Shown: piece after piece, positions 5,770 through 9,332 of the stretch
Numbering within the stretch: the stretch's first letter is position 1
How the letters are laid out: each line of letters starts with the position of its first letter
Assembly: GCA_022545875.1 (NCBI GenBank)
Contig: JAKEIF010000128.1
Coordinates: forward strand, 1-9,332
Source of the DNA: Nitrososphaera sp.
Lineage (GTDB): Archaea; Thermoproteota; Nitrososphaeria; Nitrososphaerales; Nitrososphaeraceae
DNA length: 9,332 nucleotides
Direction: 5' to 3'
Position numbers and translations under genes: made by a program
Notes under the pieces: generated by a model
Told to the model about the DNA's origin: nothing
The model's database searches: none
What the model saw: only the letters and a program-made list of their open reading frames with translations

Positions 5770-6591
5770 ATGTACGCCGAATTGAAATCTATTATTGTGA
5801 CCGGGGCATCAAGCGGGATAGGAAAAATCGCAGCTATCGTGTTGGCAGGTGCTGGTTATAAGATATTTGGTCTGGCAAGAAGCTATGACAAATTGGCAGA
5901 GCTGCAGGCGCAGTTAACCCCCGGTCAATTTTTCCCTATCGCATTTGACATTACTCAACACGACACATTTGAGAAAGTCGTTTCTGAAATAGCGTCGAGA
6001 GGTCAAATATTTGGGCTTGTGAACAGCGCAGGCTATGTTGAGCCTGGTGCCATTGAAGACCTCACCATGGATAACCTGCGCGTACAGTTCGAAACAAATT
6101 TCTTTGGTCTTGTAGGACTGACAAAACTGGTTCTTCCCTACATGATGAAGCATAAAGCCGGCAGGATTGTCAATGTTAGTTCAATGGCAGGTCTTGTATC
6201 GCTGCCTTTGATTGGTGCTTACTGCGCCACAAAACATGCCTTGGAAGCCATTTCGGATGCCATGCGAATGGAACTCTGGAGAAGCGGTATTGATGTCATA
6301 AGCATAAACCCTGGTGTCATTGAGACCAATATTCACAATGTCACGTCAGGGAAGGTGAGGTCACTCCAAAGTTCCAGGTTCGCACATGCGTATGAAAAAT
6401 ATCTTGTAGAGGAGCCAAAGGGATTGTCTGTACGCGTTGTTGGCGACTCCATTCTCCACGCAATAACCTCGCGCAGTCCAAAGCACAGATACCTCATTGG
6501 ATCAGGCAAGGAAAAGACAGGCGTGAGGTTAAGATCATTAGTGCCTGATTCAGTATTCTATGCGCAGGTCGCTCGAAGGATATTGTCGTAA
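5770..6591 (+). CDS. Classical short-chain dehydrogenase/reductase (SDR)
   Basis: This 273-aa NAD(P)(H)-dependent oxidoreductase has a Rossmann fold. The cofactor motif TGASSGIG is at 11-18. Arg37 at the end of beta-2 (GLARS) favours NADP(H). Asp60-Ile61 would contact the adenine ring, and NSAG is at 85-88. The catalytic tetrad is complete: Asn110, Ser138 (NVSSMAG), Tyr151 and Lys155 (YCATK). NPGVIET (180-186) is the usual segment after the active site. The C-terminal 60 residues are basic with SPKHRYLIG, like the steroid/retinol/acyl-reductase-type classical SDRs; the substrate is not predictable. No membrane helix or signal is visible, so it is cytoplasmic. The ATG at 5770 is the first in frame and directly precedes the first beta strand. 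The gene is divergent from the DHH gene, and the next gene has its own promoter, so it is probably monocistronic. Confidence 0.94.
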   Translation: MYAELKSIIVTGASSGIGKIAAIVLAGAGYKIFGLARSYDKLAELQAQLTPGQFFPIAFDITQHDTFEKVVSEIASRGQIFGLVNSAGYVEPGAIEDLTMDNLRVQFETNFFGLVGLTKLVLPYMMKHKAGRIVNVSSMAGLVSLPLIGAYCATKHALEAISDAMRMELWRSGIDVISINPGVIETNIHNVTSGKVRSLQSSRFAHAYEKYLVEEPKGLSVRVVGDSILHAITSRSPKHRYLIGSGKEKTGVRLRSLVPDSVFYAQVARRILS

Positions 6592-6593
6592 CC

Positions 6594-6603
6594 AATTTTA
6601 ATG
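6594..6603 (+). promoter_or_regulatory. TATA box of the tRNA-binding protein gene
   Basis: AATTTTAATG, just after the dehydrogenase stop codon, is centred about 27 nt before ATG 6626. This fits a leaderless transcript independent of the upstream gene. Confidence 0.55.
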
Positions 6604-6625
6604 GCTCGAGGCGGGATCAATAATC

Positions 6626-6973
6626 ATGAGTGAAGCGGCCCCCGACCAAATCGTGACGTTCGAAGAATTCTCCAAAGTTCAGCTCCGGATAGGGAAGGTA
6701 GTAGAAGCAGAGGCCATTCCAGGTATGAATAAGGTATTCAAGGCAAAAATCGATCTGGGAACCGAGCAAAGAGAGCTCGCAGTTGGAGGAGCGCCTTTCT
6801 ATGAGCCAAATGAATTCGTCGGAAGAATCGTAGTAGTTTGCACAAACCTGGAACCGAAGAAAATTGGCGGATTGATTTCCAGGGGAATGCTACTCGCAGC
6901 CGATGGGCCAGAGGGAAAGCCGATATTTCTTACAGCGGATGAAAACGCGCCTGTGGGATCTCCAATACACTGA
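6626..6973 (+). CDS. tRNA-binding OB-fold protein (CsaA / MetRS C-terminal domain type)
   Basis: This 115-aa protein is a single tRNA_bind (EMAP-II/Arc1p-like) OB-fold. Family landmarks are in order: FEEFSKVQLRIGKVVEAE (12-29), PGMNKVFKAKIDLG (32-45), the GAPFYEPNEFVG segment (55-66), VCTNLEPKKIGGLIS (71-85), and RGMLLAAD (86-93). The usual Ser-Glu-Gly-Met turn is Ser-Arg-Gly-Met. Such free-standing domains bind the outside corner of tRNA and act as a trans subunit of methionyl-tRNA synthetase, or as a chaperone-like protein in the CsaA case. In archaea the trans-acting MetRS beta-subunit role is plausible but inferred. The length matches CsaA-type proteins (about 110 aa). The start at ATG 6626 is fixed by the TATA box 26-27 nt upstream. 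Confidence 0.88.
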   Translation: MSEAAPDQIVTFEEFSKVQLRIGKVVEAEAIPGMNKVFKAKIDLGTEQRELAVGGAPFYEPNEFVGRIVVVCTNLEPKKIGGLISRGMLLAADGPEGKPIFLTADENAPVGSPIH

Positions 6974-6994
6974 TTTGAGCTCGTCCGCCATATC

Positions 6995-7004
6995 CATAAA
7001 TATC
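6995..7004 (+). promoter_or_regulatory. TATA box of the small membrane protein gene
   Basis: CATAAATATC lies within this span, centred about 30 nt before ATG 7030. It predicts a leader of only a few nucleotides. Confidence 0.5.
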
Positions 7005-7029
7005 TCGCAGGTGCAGTACCGTTGAAGTC

Positions 7030-7305
7030 ATGATACTTGCCGCAACCAATAGGAAGGCAGGCGCGGCGATTGCTACAGGAGTATTCCTATTTTTACTAGC
7101 AGTGGGCGTAAATACTCTCTATTCTTTTGAAAGCGTCTGTCTGGATATTCTTCCGCCCCAGTGCTACTCCGGTTATGATGCCCTGTCGACAGACCAGCAA
7201 CTCGTTCTGACGCCAGGATTGTATTTTGTTGCCTTTTCAGTCATCGTTTTAGGTGTGATACTATGGTCCAGGAGAGATCGCGTCTTCGAAAAGCCGAGAG
7301 CCTAG
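7030..7305 (+). CDS. Small two-helix membrane protein of unknown function
   Basis: I do not recognise this 91-aa protein. It has two hydrophobic segments, about residues 10-32 and 58-79. Basic residues lie before the first (Arg8-Lys9) and after the second (RRDR, 81-84), so by the positive-inside rule both ends are cytoplasmic. The connecting loop, about 33-57, would face outside. It contains Cys37 and Cys45, with PPQC between them, which could form a disulfide. The loop is otherwise polar and acidic. There are no catalytic or metal-binding motifs beyond the two Cys. A near-leaderless TATA box and an ATG start support it being real. Its TAG stop shares the palindromic CTAG (7302-7305) with the TAG stop of the convergent PAC2-family gene. 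Confidence 0.75.
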   Translation: MILAATNRKAGAAIATGVFLFLLAVGVNTLYSFESVCLDILPPQCYSGYDALSTDQQLVLTPGLYFVAFSVIVLGVILWSRRDRVFEKPRA

Positions 7306-8024
7306 CCTATTCCAGGACCAAAGCTTGACGGCTCCTTTTGCTTCTGGATTTCTTCCAGAATTGACTCGTACTGCTGATCTAATGGCTTGGTATCAATCTC
7401 TAGATTTTCAAGCCTAGAGAGCGCTGCAAGGATGCTCTTGGCAGCGAGCGGCTGCGGCACAGAGCTTTCTGATATCTCTCCAAATAGCCCGATTCCATCG
7501 ATCCCTCTTCGCGCGGCCTGGCCAAGGATGATGCCATTGAACCATGTTATCGTAGCAATTTCGTTTCCAACTGGCTCAATCCCTGCCGTCACAAGGACCT
7601 CTTTGAGCTCTGGCTTGTTTACTACGCCACATACTCGCGGAGCGCCTGCGAGCTGCTCCCTGAGGTATCCGCCTGCACCATAAATCCTCCTAACCTTTCC
7701 TATCGACTGGGCATAGTCCAAGAATCCATTGCATAATTCGTATAGTTCTCCCGGATCCTGCGGCTGTGATTCGCCTGTAAGTATGAGCATCTGGTGCGCT
7801 TTCTCGTAGAAAATGTTGTAGGTATCGACTGCGCTTTTTACTACTCCATTAGAGTATGAAACCCAAGGCTTTTCTATCGATATTATTTCGGCGACCAGCT
7901 CAGCTTTTAGAAACTTGGAGAGAAAGGAAGAGACAAGCCCGCCCACTCTGCCCATGTCGGGGAGAGAAGCGACTACTGATATCTCGTCAGCCCTCAGTTC
8001 CTTGACAACATTTAGCTTCATCAT
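7302..8024 (-). CDS. PAC2-family (proteasome assembly chaperone 2-like) protein
   Basis: This 240-aa archaeal PAC2-domain protein is related to eukaryotic PAC1/PAC2 and the archaeal PbaA/PbaB chaperones, which help assemble or bind the 20S proteasome (family knowledge). Family features seen are SLPDMGRVGGLVSSFL near residue 20-35, YGAGGYL in the middle with APRVCGVVN, the glycine-rich strand-helix TWFNGIILGQAARRGIDG, GLFGE, and PQPLAAKSILAAL followed by a C-terminal helix. The last residues are SSFGPGIG, so the Hb-Tyr-X tail by which PbaB-type factors dock on the proteasome ring is absent. A non-proteasomal or indirect role is therefore possible. The first ATG (8024) overlaps the TGA of the upstream dehydrogenase gene as ATGA, implying cotranscription and translational coupling. 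A second Met codon follows directly. Confidence 0.87.
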   Translation of the reverse strand: MMKLNVVKELRADEISVVASLPDMGRVGGLVSSFLSKFLKAELVAEIISIEKPWVSYSNGVVKSAVDTYNIFYEKAHQMLILTGESQPQDPGELYELCNGFLDYAQSIGKVRRIYGAGGYLREQLAGAPRVCGVVNKPELKEVLVTAGIEPVGNEIATITWFNGIILGQAARRGIDGIGLFGEISESSVPQPLAAKSILAALSRLENLEIDTKPLDQQYESILEEIQKQKEPSSFGPGIG

Positions 8025-8899
8025 GTTTTCATTCCGTTTATCTTTGCCAGAAACGCGCAGACCGCGGTGTAGTCCATCTCAGAATAGCCACTATTGTTTG
8101 CAGCTCTAAATATCTGCTGTGCCAGGGCAGTCTGTGGAAGTGTTATTTTTTCAGCAAGTGCTGTGCTAGTCGCTAGTTCAAGATCCTTGAGCATGTTTTT
8201 CAAATGAAACGAAGGCTCGAACTCTCCGGAGGCCATCTTTGGACCCTTCTTTTCCGATAACCCGGTTTTGAAATAAGTCGAATTTAGTATCTGGATAAAA
8301 ATTGACGGATCAATGCCTGCGCCCCTTACTAGCGTAATTCCTTCCGATACTGCGCTGGCTACCAATGCGATGTTTAGGTTAAGCGCAAGCTTGACTGCAT
8401 TTGCTGCACCGTCTTTATCTCCAAGATAAAAGATCTTTTTTCCAAGTGCCTCGATTATTGTCCTTGACTTTTCGAATGCTGCCTTCGACCCAGATACAAT
8501 TGGGACTAACTCGCCTGTTTCTGCCGCCAGAGGTCCTCCCATGACAGGCATCCCGAGCATTTCCACCCCTCTTTCGCGCAGGACCGCGGCACAAGACTGG
8601 GACTGAGAAGGCGAGATTGTGCTTGCGTCTGCAACTATGAGATCGCTTCTACCTAGGCTGCTAATGCCTTGATCTCCTGTTAATATTTCACCTAATGCGT
8701 CAAAATCCGTAACGACTGTAAATATGAGATCGCAGTGATTAGCCAGCCCGGCAGGCGTGTCCACTATCTTTGCCCTACCTTCGAATTTTTCTGCCTTTGT
8801 CTTGCTGCGGTTGTAAACAGCTAGGTCGAATCCGGTCCTTAGGAGCCTGTTTGCCATCGCCGAACCCATGAGCCCGAGCCCAGCCACGCCTATTTTCAT
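8021..8899 (-). CDS. 3-hydroxyisobutyrate dehydrogenase-family (beta-hydroxyacid) NADP-dependent reductase
   Basis: This 292-aa enzyme has the two-domain beta-hydroxyacid dehydrogenase layout. The N-terminal Rossmann motif is GLGLMG (7-12), with Asn30-Arg31-Ser32 at the end of beta-2 indicating NADP(H). The substrate-binding segment is DASTISP (91-97). The glycine-rich PVMGGPLAAETGEL (118-131) takes the place of the usual PVSGG, with Met120 where Ser is common. The catalytic Lys170 lies in GAANAVKLALN, with Asn174. The all-alpha C-terminal domain ends in a cytoplasmic tail. Relatives reduce or oxidise 3-hydroxyisobutyrate, tartronate semialdehyde, succinic semialdehyde/glyoxylate or gamma-hydroxybutyrate; which one is unclear, and the altered glycine loop warns against a simple assignment. 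It is the first gene of a two-gene operon with the PAC2-family gene (4-nt ATGA overlap). ATG 8899 starts four nt from the transcription start predicted by the TATA box. Confidence 0.9.
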   Translation of the reverse strand: MKIGVAGLGLMGSAMANRLLRTGFDLAVYNRSKTKAEKFEGRAKIVDTPAGLANHCDLIFTVVTDFDALGEILTGDQGISSLGRSDLIVADASTISPSQSQSCAAVLRERGVEMLGMPVMGGPLAAETGELVPIVSGSKAAFEKSRTIIEALGKKIFYLGDKDGAANAVKLALNLNIALVASAVSEGITLVRGAGIDPSIFIQILNSTYFKTGLSEKKGPKMASGEFEPSFHLKNMLKDLELATSTALAEKITLPQTALAQQIFRAANNSGYSEMDYTAVCAFLAKINGMKT

Positions 8900-8923
8900 A
8901 TACTTGCTAGAAGCTCACTCGCA

Positions 8924-8935
8924 CAAATAAAAAAC
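8924..8935 (-). promoter_or_regulatory. TATA-like box of the dehydrogenase/PAC2 operon
   Basis: On the minus strand this reads as a T-rich GTTTTTTATTTG. Its centre (about 8929) is about 30 nt upstream of ATG 8899, giving a leader of only a few nucleotides. Confidence 0.5.
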
Positions 8936-8961
8936 TATGCGGCAACTTGCGCCGGATCACG

Positions 8962-8974
8962 CTTATGTCATAAG
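8962..8974. promoter_or_regulatory. Perfect 13-bp palindrome between divergent promoters
   Basis: CTTATG-T-CATAAG is a perfect 6-1-6 inverted repeat. With a one-base bulge it extends to CACGC/GCGTG, covering 8958-8979. It lies about 27 bp from the leftward TATA box and 37 bp from the rightward one, so a bound dimer could control both transcripts (inference). Confidence 0.4.
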
Positions 8975-9010
8975 GCGTGTATAGCGTCCCCCTCCCCGTA
9001 GAGTGCTGTC

Positions 9011-9021
9011 CGATTTATTAG
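9011..9021 (+). promoter_or_regulatory. TATA box of the radical SAM gene
   Basis: CGATTTATTAG is centred about 28 nt before GTG 9045. This supports a leaderless start at that GTG and argues against the earlier in-frame GTG at 9003. Confidence 0.5.
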
Positions 9022-9044
9022 CACCTTGTCTAAAAGGCTTCAAC

Positions 9045-9332
9045 GTGGTAAATCTCTGGTATAGCGGGCCGCCCACTCTGGAGTCAAAAAGGAGTAAGTC
9101 AATAATCCACCCATTCGTTGTAAAGGGTTACGATGGGTTGACGATAAACCCTTATCAAGGCTGCCATCATCGCTGCGCCTATTGTTATGCAACTTATGAA
9201 TGGTCACCAGAGTTTTATGACAAGGTTTACGCAAAGGATAACTCGGCCGAAGTTCTCGAAAGCCAACTTTTAAAGTGGAAATCCAGAACGATAGGCCCTG
9301 TAATGGTTTCTTCTGCAACAGACTGCTATCAA
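9045..9332 (+). CDS. Radical SAM protein, spore photoproduct lyase-like (SplB/Rv2578c type), 5' part
   Basis: The first 96 codons run off the right edge without a stop. Reading from GTG 9045, the radical SAM cluster motif is GCHHRCAYCYA, with Cys40, Cys44 and Cys47 (CxxxCxxC) as ligands of the 4Fe-4S cluster. It is preceded by YDGLTINPYQG. It is followed by VYAKDNSAEVL (61-71, like the VK-x-N segment of relatives) and SSATDCYQ at the edge, close to the family's 'gTxTDpYQP'. The family cleaves S-adenosylmethionine to a radical. True spore photoproduct lyase repairs thymine photoproducts, but most archaeal homologues are uncharacterised, so DNA repair is only one option. The C-terminal half, including any substrate cysteine, is not visible. 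The start is chosen from the TATA box; the frame is open back to 8985, with another GTG at 9003. The gene is divergent from the dehydrogenase/PAC2 operon. Confidence 0.88.
   Translation, partial: MVNLWYSGPPTLESKRSKSIIHPFVVKGYDGLTINPYQGCHHRCAYCYATYEWSPEFYDKVYAKDNSAEVLESQLLKWKSRTIGPVMVSSATDCYQ

Noticed and set aside
8941..9010. Possible tRNA or structured RNA in the GC-rich part of the last intergenic region.
   Set aside because: No acceptor stem, T-loop (GTTCRA) or anticodon arm could be found. The only structure is the 13-bp palindrome, whose 1-nt spacer is too tight for an RNA hairpin.
9040..9318. Minus-strand open frame of 92 codons at the right edge.
   Set aside because: The plus strand of the same region encodes a clear radical SAM CxxxCxxC domain with its own promoter.
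1..9332. CRISPR array, insertion sequence, attachment site, prophage or toxin-antitoxin locus.
   Set aside because: No regularly spaced repeats, transposase or integrase frames, terminal inverted repeats, or small overlapping toxin-antitoxin pair were seen. The genes have uniform-looking archaeal housekeeping character.

Overview
The window looks archaeal, most likely from an ammonia-oxidising-type thaumarchaeon (Nitrososphaerota, probably a moderate-GC soil lineage). The evidence is a transcription factor B gene, an archaeal PAC2-family proteasome-chaperone homologue, a DHH/DHHA1 phosphoesterase, and archaeal-style promoters. Most genes have a TATA-like box centred about 26 nt before the start codon with no Shine-Dalgarno sequence, which fits leaderless mRNAs. 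The species cannot be fixed from sequence reading alone.

Layout, left to right. Bases 1-618 (+) are the 3' part of a secreted-type subtilisin-like protease, with the catalytic Ser and oxyanion Asn visible. Bases 688-1074 (+) encode a stand-alone receiver (CheY-like) response regulator. After a 183-bp AT-rich gap, 1258-2160 (+) encodes a TFB, followed by a T7 terminator. Bases 2260-3687 (+) encode a cation diffusion facilitator (CDF) with an HD/HD Zn-type metal site and three tandem C-terminal dimerisation-like domains instead of one. Bases 3863-4708 (+) encode the ADP-dependent NAD(P)H-hydrate dehydratase. It converges on, and overlaps by 8 nt, a DHH phosphoesterase (4701-5699, -). That gene is divergent from a classical short-chain dehydrogenase (5770-6591, +), and the two appear to share a single TATA element.

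Next come a small tRNA-binding OB-fold protein (6626-6973, +) and a 91-aa two-helix membrane protein (7030-7305, +). The latter's stop codon overlaps the stop codon of a convergent PAC2-family gene (7302-8024, -). The PAC2 gene is translationally coupled (ATGA overlap) to an upstream 3-hydroxyisobutyrate-dehydrogenase-like reductase (8021-8899, -). A divergent intergenic region with a perfect 13-bp palindrome separates that operon from a radical-SAM, spore-photolyase-like gene. That last gene starts with GTG at 9045 and runs off the right edge.

Functionally this is a housekeeping and stress mosaic rather than one pathway: metabolite repair (NAD(P)HX), metal homeostasis, transcription initiation, signalling, redox enzymes and protein quality control. 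I found no tRNA, rRNA, CRISPR array, transposon or prophage signal and no intergenic gap longer than 300 bp. The most noteworthy points are the CDF with a triplicated cytoplasmic domain, three intergenic perfect 6-1-6 palindromes beside promoters, the shared divergent TATA box, and the conserved-looking coupling of a beta-hydroxyacid dehydrogenase with a PAC2 chaperone. I do not see convincing evidence of a wholly new multi-gene system.
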